Shown here: positions 1 through 6,386 of the stretch, one piece after another | Numbering within the stretch: position 1 is the first letter of the stretch | Layout of the letters: the number at the start of each line of letters is the position of its first letter | Program-made: the position numbers and the translations under genes | The notes under the pieces: generated by a model | What the model was told of the DNA's origin: nothing | Databases searched by the model: none | Seen by the model: only the letters and a program-made list of their open reading frames with translations | DNA from: Paracoccaceae bacterium | Lineage (GTDB): Bacteria > Pseudomonadota > Alphaproteobacteria > Rhodobacterales > Rhodobacteraceae | Length of the DNA stretch: 8,510 bases | Direction of reading: 5' to 3' | Assembly (NCBI GenBank): GCA_003565055.1 | Contig: PXDM01000014.1 | Location: 1-8,510, forward strand

Positions 1-296
1 ACCAACTGTTGGACCTGAACGAGTTCGATGTCGCGATTTTGGCGGCCATCGCCTACCACCAGCCGATCACCCGTGACGGGCTCAAGGATATCTTCGGCAA
101 AGAGATCAGCCGGGACCTGATCGGGCGGCTGCATGCACACGGTTTGATTGGAACTGGTCCGCGCGCGCCGCGTCGTGGTGCCCCCTATACCTTTGTGACC
201 ACAGACGCGTTCCTCGCAGCTTTCGGGCTGGAGAGCTTGCGCGATCTGCCAGACCTGGAACAACTGGGAGACGCCGGGCTGGCGGTGCCCCCCTGA
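1..296 (+). CDS. scpB: Segregation and condensation protein B, C-terminal part (5' truncated by window edge)
   Basis: The reading frame is open from the window edge (first full codon at 3) to a TGA at 294-296, giving 98 visible residues. ScpB is the winged-helix kleisin-associated subunit of the SMC-ScpA-ScpB condensin, which acts on the nucleoid in chromosome compaction and segregation. The visible part matches the second winged helix and its tail: IAYHQPITRDGLKDIFG, then SRDLIGRLHAHGLIG, then the family hallmark TTDAFLAAFGLESLRDLP near the end. The true start lies to the left; an internal TTG at 9 is not a credible start because family sequence continues upstream of it. From memory, scpB is usually followed by tat genes in Rhodobacterales. 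Here a convergent exported-protease gene follows instead. Identity is confident from the motif; the synteny remark is recall. Confidence 0.92.
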   Translation, partial: QLLDLNEFDVAILAAIAYHQPITRDGLKDIFGKEISRDLIGRLHAHGLIGTGPRAPRRGAPYTFVTTDAFLAAFGLESLRDLPDLEQLGDAGLAVPP

Positions 297-372
297 AATC
301 CGCCATGGCCCGCGACGCGCCTCCCGCGGTCTGATGGTGCCGTCCGGAATGCTCGGTTGTACCATGGGCAGT

Positions 373-393
373 CTCATTGAAGGGATCAATGAG
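373..393. terminator. Possible bidirectional hairpin between convergent scpB and ClpP-like gene
   Basis: A perfect 8-bp inverted repeat, CTCATTGA (373-380) and TCAATGAG (386-393), encloses a 5-nt loop. It sits in the 128-nt gap between two convergent stop codons (296 and 427), where a shared terminator is expected. No T-run follows on either strand, so it is not a canonical intrinsic terminator. Nothing else recognisable lies in 297-424. Confidence 0.35.
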
Positions 394-424
394 TATTGGC
401 ATCGGCACGGCTTCATTCCTCCAA

Positions 425-1825
425 TCATAGCGGAGCGAGGAGTCCAGCGGCAACCCATCCCGCAGTGCCATCCGATAGCTCGACCCTTGCCCATCCATCG
501 CCATTGTACATCAGCTGCATCACCACGGTGCCATGCGCCACTTCACGCAGTACCGGATGGTCAGTGCCGGGGCCAGTGCGTATGTTGACCATCCAGCCGG
601 GCTGTGTGTGGACGACATGGGTCGCGCCCGGATGCTCCAGCGGGGTGTCAACCTTGGGCACTAGCGATGAAAGGGGTGTCGCCGGATCGTGCATGAACCA
701 GAGCGGAACATGGATCTCGGCCTGCAGGTAATCAGGATCGGGCTGCCATCTGGTGACGACTTGGCTTGTACCAGTCGCGTCGTCATATTCACGCACGTAA
801 TAGAAATAGAACCGTACACTGACAGCTTTGCTGGAAGCGAAATCGTCGAAGAAGCTCGAGCGGTCTGTCACCGCCGAAGCATCGAATTTGACTTGGCAGC
901 CGTATGCGTAAACTGTGTGACGATCATAGCCGCCGACCCGGCCGATCAGGCTGCCGCCCTCGCGAGTCAGCTCCACATGGCGCGCTTCCTGTAACCAGTC
1001 TCGGGTCTCTTTGGGCAGTTTCGTGCCGTGAAGTTTTTTCCAGGCAAGCTCAGCAGCACCATCGGGTATCCTCATTTCCGACGGCGCTCTTTCTGTTAGA
1101 TAAGCGGCATCGCACAGATGCGCGATCTCACGTTCGGTAATTTGCTGAGGTAGGTCTGCTGGACCGAGAGTGATATCCGCAAGGATCGCGTCGCCTATGG
1201 TATCTATCCGATACATCCGGTCTGACGGTGTTTCCAGCAGGCGCGCATACAGGTATTCATTGAAAGAGCGCCAGCCACCTCTCTCTTGCAAGCTAGAGCG
1301 GTAAAGTCTTGACGCCGCTTCCAGCGCTAGTTCGAATGATCGGCCAATTTCTTCAGTTGAGTAGAGACCGTCGCCAGACAGTTGCAAGCTTGGTGCGTGG
1401 AAACCAAGACTCCCCCCCGGATCTAGGCGGTGAGAGCGATCTGTTACTGGTACGCCCAGCCCAAGGGTAAGTGAACCTGCCATGAACGCTATAGCGCAGG
1501 CCGACTCGCAACGCCAACCGGCTGGAATTCTGGTTGTAATATTCTTTTCACTGATCGCCTCAAACATCGCCATCGCCTCAGCCAATGACCCGCCCGGGCT
1601 GTCCAGACAGAGCACATAACCCTCTTCTGAAAGGGACACTTGACGTTCCACCATGTCGAATACGCGGTCCATATCCAGCGCCTCCGCAGCTCCACGACGG
1701 ATCTCACCGCGGAGTTCCAGATCGCAGCCTGGATGGTCCGAGACTCGGATGGTGTTGGCTTGAACAGCGCCCACCGTCAGGAACATAGTGAGGGTCACGG
1801 CAAGCGGTGCAAGGGCTCTGGTCAT
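425..1825 (-). CDS. Exported ClpP-fold serine protease-like protein with C-terminal SH3b domain
   Basis: This 466-residue protein has a signal peptide (residues 1-23, likely cleavage after VQA). Residues about 30-225 resemble the periplasmic ClpP-like family (COG3904 type). CLDSPGGSLAEAM (73-85) parallels the ClpP SPGGS loop. CESAC (106-110) places the candidate nucleophile at Ser108, GFHAP (141-145) gives His143, and Asp202 in PSDRMYRID is a candidate third triad member by comparison with ClpP ERDRFLS. The middle (about 230-395) is unrecognised. Residues about 403-466 form a bacterial SH3 domain (NIRTGPG, DGWARVEL, AGWVAAGLL), suggesting cell-wall attachment. The ATG at 1825 is chosen because GGGAGGA lies 9 nt upstream and a signal peptide begins there; the frame stays open to 2071 but that extension looks non-coding. 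It is divergent from the caspase operon and probably acts in the periplasm. Triad and role are inferred. Confidence 0.9.
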   Translation of the reverse strand: MTRALAPLAVTLTMFLTVGAVQANTIRVSDHPGCDLELRGEIRRGAAEALDMDRVFDMVERQVSLSEEGYVLCLDSPGGSLAEAMAMFEAISEKNITTRIPAGWRCESACAIAFMAGSLTLGLGVPVTDRSHRLDPGGSLGFHAPSLQLSGDGLYSTEEIGRSFELALEAASRLYRSSLQERGGWRSFNEYLYARLLETPSDRMYRIDTIGDAILADITLGPADLPQQITEREIAHLCDAAYLTERAPSEMRIPDGAAELAWKKLHGTKLPKETRDWLQEARHVELTREGGSLIGRVGGYDRHTVYAYGCQVKFDASAVTDRSSFFDDFASSKAVSVRFYFYYVREYDDATGTSQVVTRWQPDPDYLQAEIHVPLWFMHDPATPLSSLVPKVDTPLEHPGATHVVHTQPGWMVNIRTGPGTDHPVLREVAHGTVVMQLMYNGDGWARVELSDGTAGWVAAGLLAPL

Positions 1826-1834
1826 TCTGCTTAA

Positions 1835-1841
1835 TCCTCCC
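1835..1841 (-). promoter_or_regulatory. Ribosome binding site of the ClpP-like gene
   Basis: The minus strand reads GGGAGGA, 9 nt before the ATG at 1825. This strong Shine-Dalgarno match, with the signal peptide that starts at that ATG, fixes the start inside a longer open frame that runs to 2071. Confidence 0.85.
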
Positions 1842-1874
1842 AAGGGATCAGGTCGGCAATTCTGTCGCCGATAG

Positions 1875-1892
1875 GTGCGAGAAACCTCGCAC
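1875..1892 (-). promoter_or_regulatory. Stable hairpin in the 5' leader of the ClpP-like gene
   Basis: GTGCGAG (1875-1881) and CTCGCAC (1886-1892) form a perfect 7-bp stem with a 4-nt loop, GUUU when read as minus-strand RNA. It lies 49 nt upstream of the start codon and outside the ribosome binding site. It may be a leader RNA structure or a DNA-binding dyad; the sequence alone does not decide. Confidence 0.4.
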
Positions 1893-1936
1893 TGACCCAG
1901 CCCTCGCCCGGGACATCGCGGATGTTCATCAATTTG

Positions 1937-1947
1937 CCCTGTCAGGG
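1937..1947. repeat. Short palindrome in the divergent intergenic region
   Basis: CCCTG-T-CAGGG is an 11-bp perfect interrupted palindrome, 112 nt upstream of the ClpP-like start. Its size fits a small operator half-pair, but no regulator family is recognised and it could be chance. Confidence 0.3.
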
Positions 1948-1979
1948 ACCGGCGCGGGGCGTTTTGGCAGCCGCTGTGA

Positions 1980-2043
1980 GGCAAAATCTGCAAACAATGC
2001 GCAAACGCAACTGCGCTTCGGCTGTGTGTGTCCGGCAAAATCT
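1980..2043. repeat. Direct repeat pair GGCAAAATCT in the divergent promoter region
   Basis: The 10-mer GGCAAAATCT occurs exactly at 1980-1989 and 2034-2043, 54 nt apart start to start. The stretch between and just after is rich in GCAAA words (1990, 2001, 2058). The spacing is close to five helical turns, which would suit a regulator binding the same face. No known binding site is recognised. Confidence 0.35.
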
Positions 2044-2131
2044 CTTTCCGAAACTGTGCAAAAAAAGACATTTTTCGTAGCGTGAAGTTGCCCTAATGCG
2101 CAACGCTGCGTCAAGAATAATGTGTTGTTAT

Positions 2132-2146
2132 GCCAAGAGACTTGGC
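2132..2146. promoter_or_regulatory. Operator-like dyad upstream of the caspase operon promoter
   Basis: GCCAAG-AGA-CTTGGC is a perfect 6+3+6 inverted repeat ending 8 nt before the proposed -35 box at 2155. Its centre is about 51 nt upstream of the likely transcription start, where activators commonly bind. This is an inference from position and symmetry; the cognate regulator is not in the window. Confidence 0.45.
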
Positions 2147-2154
2147 CACATGGC

Positions 2155-2183
2155 TTGATCGCGACATGCCGCACCCATATCCT
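2155..2183 (+). promoter_or_regulatory. Candidate sigma70-type promoter of the caspase operon
   Basis: TTGATC (2155-2160) and TATCCT (2178-2183) are separated by exactly 17 nt and match the TTGACA/TATAAT consensus at 4 of 6 bases each. Transcription would start near 2190, leaving a leader of about 25 nt that contains the GGAG at 2204-2207. It is the best-placed promoter-like pair seen upstream of caspase A. No comparable pair was found for the divergent gene. Confidence 0.5.
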
Positions 2184-2203
2184 AACCAAGTCGTTGCAAT
2201 CCC

Positions 2204-2207
2204 GGAG
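2204..2207 (+). promoter_or_regulatory. Ribosome binding site of caspase A
   Basis: GGAG lies 7 nt before the ATG at 2215. It selects that start, which opens directly into a signal peptide, over in-frame upstream codons reaching back to 2122. Confidence 0.7.
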
Positions 2208-2214
2208 CCATTTA

Positions 2215-4029
2215 ATGCGTGTCGTTATTGTCTTCTACCTCATCGCCGCAGCGTGGATGCTGCCCAACATTGCCTCTGCCCAGACCCGCCATGCGCTGGT
2301 GATCGGCATCGACGATTACGACCATGTCGAGCCGCTGCAGAAAGCGCGTAACGACGCGCGTGCGGTGCACGGTGCGTTGGAGGCGGCGGGGTTCGAGGCC
2401 GATCTGGTTTTGGACGGGACAGGCATCGCCGTCCTTCAGGCGCTCGAGGCTTTCACGGACAGGCTGTCGCCGGGCGACGAGGCGGTGTTCTTTTTCGCCG
2501 GGCACGGGGTGGAGATCGACAGAGAGAATATCCTGCTGCCCGCCGACATCCCCGCGCCAGAGCGTGGTGGGGACCTGCTTGTGCGCCGCTTCGGCATTCC
2601 GGTGCAGGACGTGCTGGACCAGATCCAGCGCCGCGATGTGCGGCTCAGCCTCCTGATCCTCGATGCCTGCCGCGACAACCCATTTCCACGTCAAAGCACG
2701 CGCTCACTGGGCGGCACACGCGGTCTTGCGCGGATGGAGGCGCCCGAGGGCACATTCATTCTCTATTCCGCGGGCGAAGGACAGGCCGCGCTCGACCGGC
2801 TGTCGGATGACGACCCTGATCCCAATTCGGTCTTCACCCGAGCCTTGCTGCCGCGGCTGACCACCCCTGGCCTGCGCCTGCGCGATATGGTGCTGGAGGT
2901 GCGGACTGAAGTTCGCACGCTCGCCGTGAGCGTCGGGCATGACCAGTTCCTCGCATTTTATGACCAACTGGACGGAGAGTTTCAGTTCATTGCGGGAGAA
3001 GCACCCGAGCGGGCTAGAGTTTCCCCACCAACGCCACCCCGCGCAGCAGTCACTTATGAGATCTTTTCTAGTGGCGAGCCATGCTCAGGAGAGCTCTGTT
3101 TTGATGAGGGAGAGGGAATGGCTCTTGTCGCGACCGTTGATGGTGTACGTTACCGAGTAGCAACCTATTCCATCGAGGAACATGCGCATTCGTTGCGCAT
3201 CATTGCGGTAAAAGATCTAGACAACGATGGTTATGCCGATGCTGTCTACCGAACGCATGCTGGCGGAAATGCTGTGCCTGCATTCACCCATGTTGCGTCC
3301 TATCGGGGTGACGGCCGTTTTTCTGTGAACGCTCTGGACGACTTCAATTGGGATGAGCCTTCCGTTGTCCGCGATGGAAACGAGTGGCGCGTTCGGACAC
3401 AGACGGTTGCAGCGGGAGTTGGAAATAGCACGCTTCATGATGAGGTGCTGGAGTTCAAGCTGCAGGATGGCGTTCCGGTCCAGGTGGCATCGGCGACCCG
3501 CTCCACGCTTTTTTCGCAACATTCGTTCAGTTCCGGTGATGTCGAGCGCGGCAGAGACAACCACAGCTGGGGGTATGATTTCACAGGCGATGAAGAGGAT
3601 GAAACACTGGCTTGCGGTTATTGGGAGCGTTGGGGGCTACTCACCAACTGCGCCGTCGAATACGTTAAGCGCGGAGCGGTCCAAGCGCTGCCTTTGGTCG
3701 AGGCACAATGCAAGGAGATTGGTGTTCTTGACCAGCGAGTGAATGGTTTCAATCAGCTCGTCTGTGACTTTGACCAAGTTTATCAAGCCGAGCCAGAGTT
3801 CCACGCTTACCTACCAGTTACCGTGTCGCGCTACAAAGTATTGCCCGACCTCAGCCTCAATGTCCGGGCAGGGCCAGGCGCAGATCGTAACCTGATCGCA
3901 ACCCTTGATCCGTCAACACCTGTGGTCGTTTTGGAGAACCGAAGTGACTGGGTGCGCATTGTCGCCGCAGGCGTTTTCGAAACAACTCAACATGGCTGGG
4001 TCAGTAGCCGCTTTTTAGTTGAACAATAA
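2215..4029 (+). CDS. Exported caspase-like (peptidase C14) protein A with FG-GAP-like loops and SH3b tail
   Basis: This 604-residue protein has a signal peptide (1-22, cleavage after ASA). The caspase p20-type domain spans about 24-259. The catalytic dyad is His97 in FFFAGHGVE and Cys152 in LILDACRDNPF, both intact, so proteolysis is plausible; bacterial homologues usually cleave after basic residues, but specificity is not visible here. Residues about 275-535 are not an assigned domain. They contain two acidic loops resembling FG-GAP/EF-hand calcium sites, DLDNDGYAD (334-342) and DFTGDEEDE (455-463). Residues about 540-604 form an SH3b domain (LNVRAGPGADR, DWVRI, HGWVSSRFL). The start at 2215 has GGAG 7 nt upstream. 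It is first in the operon, with the Sel1 gene 10 nt downstream. The tail is less GC-rich than the caspase part (48% in one hand-counted line against 63%), suggesting a mosaic origin. Confidence 0.94.
   Translation: MRVVIVFYLIAAAWMLPNIASAQTRHALVIGIDDYDHVEPLQKARNDARAVHGALEAAGFEADLVLDGTGIAVLQALEAFTDRLSPGDEAVFFFAGHGVEIDRENILLPADIPAPERGGDLLVRRFGIPVQDVLDQIQRRDVRLSLLILDACRDNPFPRQSTRSLGGTRGLARMEAPEGTFILYSAGEGQAALDRLSDDDPDPNSVFTRALLPRLTTPGLRLRDMVLEVRTEVRTLAVSVGHDQFLAFYDQLDGEFQFIAGEAPERARVSPPTPPRAAVTYEIFSSGEPCSGELCFDEGEGMALVATVDGVRYRVATYSIEEHAHSLRIIAVKDLDNDGYADAVYRTHAGGNAVPAFTHVASYRGDGRFSVNALDDFNWDEPSVVRDGNEWRVRTQTVAAGVGNSTLHDEVLEFKLQDGVPVQVASATRSTLFSQHSFSSGDVERGRDNHSWGYDFTGDEEDETLACGYWERWGLLTNCAVEYVKRGAVQALPLVEAQCKEIGVLDQRVNGFNQLVCDFDQVYQAEPEFHAYLPVTVSRYKVLPDLSLNVRAGPGADRNLIATLDPSTPVVVLENRSDWVRIVAAGVFETTQHGWVSSRFLVEQ
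2284..2991 (+). repeat. Caspase catalytic unit, copy A (708 nt)
   Basis: This is the first of three 708-nt units, each coding 236 residues from TRHALVIGID to the GEFQF-type end. Copy A is about 88% identical in protein to copy B (28 differences over 235 residues, hand count) and about 62% to copy C. The match to B is also strong in DNA; for example 2611-2635 equals 5454-5478 exactly. Similarity is lost on either side. Confidence 0.85.
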
Positions 4030-4039
4030 AAGAAAACCC

Positions 4040-5026
4040 ATGGAGGGCAAATTGAGTCGCTTCTTAAAATTGATAACTATTCTTGTTATCTTTCCAATTT
4101 CCGTATTTGCAGAGGACATCAGAAATGATTGTCGGAGTCTGATTGGCAGTGAAGCTGTCTCGCGCAGTGAGTTCAATTTCATAGATGCCCAAAATGCAAT
4201 CGAGATATGTGCGGCAGCACTGCACACCTACCCTGAAGACTTAGATGTTAGATATCATCTGGCTCGCGCACATGATGCAGCACGAAATCATCGTATAGCA
4301 CTGCAATTGTACCAAATGGGTGCTGATAGTGGGCATGCCCCATCAATGTTTGCTGTTGGATGGTTTCATTATGCTGGGTTAGAAACGCGTGAAGATAGAC
4401 AGGTTGCTCTTCGCTGGTTTCAAGATGCTGCCTCTGCAGGTTCAGGAGAAGCATTCACGCAGCTTGGTTATCTTGCGGCAAATGATCAAACTTCTGCATT
4501 GCGTTGGTTCAGGCGTGCAGCGGAGCTTGGGGATGGTGCCGCAATGTTCCGATTGGGTCTCGCATACCATGACGGTATTGGTGTGACGCGGAACCGCAAA
4601 ACGGCCGTTGCTTGGTTTGAAAAAGGAGCGTTGGCTGGCAATCCTGAAGCTATGCGGCAACTTGGTCGCGCATATCTTTTGGGGCGAGGTGTAAGAATGA
4701 ACCCTTCAGAAGGACTCGATTGGTTGCGTCGCGCTGCTGACCGATCTGACACCTCGGCGATGTTTACACTTGCAGAATTCTGGGAAAATGGGTCATCGTC
4801 AATCCCGCCCAATCGTAAGAAAGCTGCGTACTGGCAGTTACAACTACTTAAGTTTGGAGATTTCCCAGAAGGAAGCATCAGGAATATAAGATCCGAGGTT
4901 TCTAGGCCGACTCTCCTTGAAATTCAACGCATCCTGCAGGAGGCCGGGGTCTATGACGGCGCGCTCGACGGGGCCTTCGGCCCGCAGACCCGCGCCGCGC
5001 TGGAAGCCTATGCCAATCTCGAGTGA
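4040..5026 (+). CDS. Exported Sel1-repeat protein with C-terminal peptidoglycan-binding domain
   Basis: This 328-residue protein has a signal peptide (1-24, SVFA then ED). Sel1-like helical repeats cover about 64-270, with units near 98-134, 135-163 (short), 164-199, 200-235 and 236-270, showing motifs such as ALRWFQDAASAG and AMFRLGLAYHDGIGV. Sel1 repeats are protein-interaction scaffolds. Residues about 291-327 match PG_binding_1 (LLEIQRILQEAGVYDGALDG, then FGPQTRAALEAY). It lies 10 nt after caspase A and 22 nt before caspase B, so it may hold or present the proteases at the wall; that is inference. The start is uncertain: ATG 4040 has a weak site, while TTG 4052 follows GGAGG with 5-nt spacing; both keep the signal peptide. 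GC is roughly 33-47% in most sampled lines (one reaches 62%) but 67% in the last 106 nt, so the tail looks joined from elsewhere. Confidence 0.9.
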   Translation: MEGKLSRFLKLITILVIFPISVFAEDIRNDCRSLIGSEAVSRSEFNFIDAQNAIEICAAALHTYPEDLDVRYHLARAHDAARNHRIALQLYQMGADSGHAPSMFAVGWFHYAGLETREDRQVALRWFQDAASAGSGEAFTQLGYLAANDQTSALRWFRRAAELGDGAAMFRLGLAYHDGIGVTRNRKTAVAWFEKGALAGNPEAMRQLGRAYLLGRGVRMNPSEGLDWLRRAADRSDTSAMFTLAEFWENGSSSIPPNRKKAAYWQLQLLKFGDFPEGSIRNIRSEVSRPTLLEIQRILQEAGVYDGALDGAFGPQTRAALEAYANLE

Positions 5027-5048
5027 CTAACGCAAAAAAGGTTTTTCG

Positions 5049-6386
5049 ATGCTCCATGCCCTGCGAACAAATATTACTTTTGCTCTGATCTACATGATTC
5101 TTTCTGGGTCAGCTGTGTTGGCCCATACCCGCCATGCGCTGGTGATCGGGATCGATGCTTACGACCATGTCGAGCCGCTGCAGAAGGCGCGCAACGATGC
5201 CCGGGCGGTACATGGCGCGCTGGACGCGGTGGGTTTTGAGGCCGATCTGCTGCTGGACGGGACAGGCATCGCCGTGCTGCAGGCGCTCGAGGCCTTCACA
5301 GACAGGCTGTCTCCGGGCGACGAGGCGGTGTTTTTCTTCGCCGGGCATGGCGTAGAACTTGAGGGCGAGAACATCCTGCTGCCCGCTGACATACCAGCGC
5401 CAGAGCGTGGTGGCGACCTTCTGGTGCGCCGCTTCGGAATACCTGTGCAGGATGTGCTGGACCAGATCCAGCGCCGCGGCGCGCGGCTGAGTCTTCTGAT
5501 CCTTGATGCTTGCCGCGACAACCCGTTCCCACGTCAAGGCACACGATCTCTGGGCGGTTCGCGCGGACTGGCCCGAATGGAAGCGCCCGAAGGGACATTC
5601 ATCATGTATTCCGCCGGCACCGGGCAAGCTGCGCTTGACCGGCTCTCAAATGACGACCCAAACCCCAACTCTATTTTCACCCGCGCCATGTTGCCGCGCA
5701 TTACAACCCCCGGCTTGGATCTGAGCGATCTTGTGCGAGAAGTGCGGTCTGAGGTGCGGCAACTGGCGCTCACTGTTGGTCACAACCAGTTTCCCGCGTT
5801 CTATGATCAGTTGGACGGAGAGTTCCAGTTTATCCCAGCGGCGGTTACGCTGGGGCCTGCGCCGGGTCGAGTTGCCGACCCCTGCGCCGCCGCGGCGAAT
5901 GTTTGGTCCGCTATTCAAGATAGTGACAGTCAAACCGCACTGGAACAATTTGTCCAGATGTACCGGGACTCATGCCCAACGCTTGTCACACTGGCCGAGG
6001 AGCGGTTGTCTGGGCTTGCTGCCTCTGAAATGCTTTTTCGATGTCAAACTGCACAACGGAAGGAAATACAGGTATATCGGCGCTCAAACCTTCTCTATTA
6101 TCGTTTTGTAGATCAGAATAGTGGCGATATCGAATTAGAGCTTTCCTCTCCAGTTGCCGAGGTTCAAACTCAGGCGCACGCGCGAGGCGCGTCGATTACT
6201 TTCCAGAGCCATCTCGATAACTCGTATTCCTACACTGTGACCGCAGTTTATCCTGGCGTCGAGATTGATGGCTGGGCAGGTGTGGTGGTGGATCGCTTCG
6301 GCAGCCGGGTGGCAGCCGCCCAATGTAATATGCTTATTGATATCCACGGGCTGATTGACTTCGTCATAGGGAAGAAAGGCCAGTGA
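5049..6386 (+). CDS. Exported caspase-like (peptidase C14) protein B with divergent C-terminal domain
   Basis: This 445-residue protein has a signal peptide (1-25, cleavage after VLA). The caspase domain covers about 27-262, with His100 (FFFAGHGVE) and Cys155 (LILDACRDNPF) intact. A short helical module with paired cysteines follows at about 278-322 (DPCAAAANVWSAI, then CPTLVTLAEERL); a similar one is in protein C. Residues about 330-425 are an all-beta-looking segment (LFRCQTAQRKEIQVY, LELSSPVAEV, SYTVTAVYPGVEIDGWAGVVV). From memory it resembles an unnamed secreted alphaproteobacterial protein type in which the segment stands alone; no function is known to me. It lacks SH3b, unlike protein A. 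The start ATG follows AAAAAAGG with 7-nt spacing, inside a small A/T palindrome. Its stop overlaps the start of caspase C by one base. The signal-peptide part is visibly AT-richer than the catalytic part. Confidence 0.93.
   Translation: MLHALRTNITFALIYMILSGSAVLAHTRHALVIGIDAYDHVEPLQKARNDARAVHGALDAVGFEADLLLDGTGIAVLQALEAFTDRLSPGDEAVFFFAGHGVELEGENILLPADIPAPERGGDLLVRRFGIPVQDVLDQIQRRGARLSLLILDACRDNPFPRQGTRSLGGSRGLARMEAPEGTFIMYSAGTGQAALDRLSNDDPNPNSIFTRAMLPRITTPGLDLSDLVREVRSEVRQLALTVGHNQFPAFYDQLDGEFQFIPAAVTLGPAPGRVADPCAAAANVWSAIQDSDSQTALEQFVQMYRDSCPTLVTLAEERLSGLAASEMLFRCQTAQRKEIQVYRRSNLLYYRFVDQNSGDIELELSSPVAEVQTQAHARGASITFQSHLDNSYSYTVTAVYPGVEIDGWAGVVVDRFGSRVAAAQCNMLIDIHGLIDFVIGKKGQ
5127..5834 (+). 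repeat. Caspase catalytic unit, copy B (708 nt)
   Basis: This is the second of three equal-length catalytic units and the closest to copy A. Upstream, its signal-peptide sequence is unrelated to that of A; downstream, the tail is also unrelated. The sharp edges fit domain-level duplication or gene conversion. Confidence 0.85.
6375..6379 (+). promoter_or_regulatory. Ribosome binding site of caspase C, inside the end of caspase B
   Basis: AAAGG lies 6 nt before the ATG at 6386, within the last codons of caspase B, and the TGATG overlap follows. This favours ATG 6386 and translational coupling over the alternative ATG at 6476, which has no good site upstream. Confidence 0.55.

Noticed and set aside
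334..731. Plus-strand open frames opposite the 3' end of the ClpP-like gene
   Set aside because: They overlap the SH3b-coding region on the other strand, have low-complexity His/Pro/Ser-rich translations and no recognisable start context.
1826..2071. N-terminal extension of the ClpP-like gene by up to 82 residues
   Set aside because: A strong ribosome binding site and a signal peptide begin at ATG 1825. The extra residues are Cys/Arg-rich without family likeness and would bury the signal peptide internally.
2058..2076. A-tract followed by a T-tract as a possible terminator or origin element
   Set aside because: The A7 and T5 runs do not form a GC-stemmed hairpin, and no DnaA-box cluster is nearby. 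It is more likely a flexible or bent promoter-upstream stretch.
5033..5046. A6-GG-T5 palindrome before caspase B as an intrinsic terminator
   Set aside because: The stem would be only A-U pairs and the GG is part of the caspase B ribosome binding site. The short gap argues for read-through in an operon.
5109..5627. Long antisense open frame of 172 codons inside caspase B, with a counterpart in caspase A (2212-2694)
   Set aside because: It lies opposite a well-supported coding frame with clear domain homology. It recurs only because the underlying caspase DNA is duplicated and GC-rich; no ribosome site or protein family is apparent.
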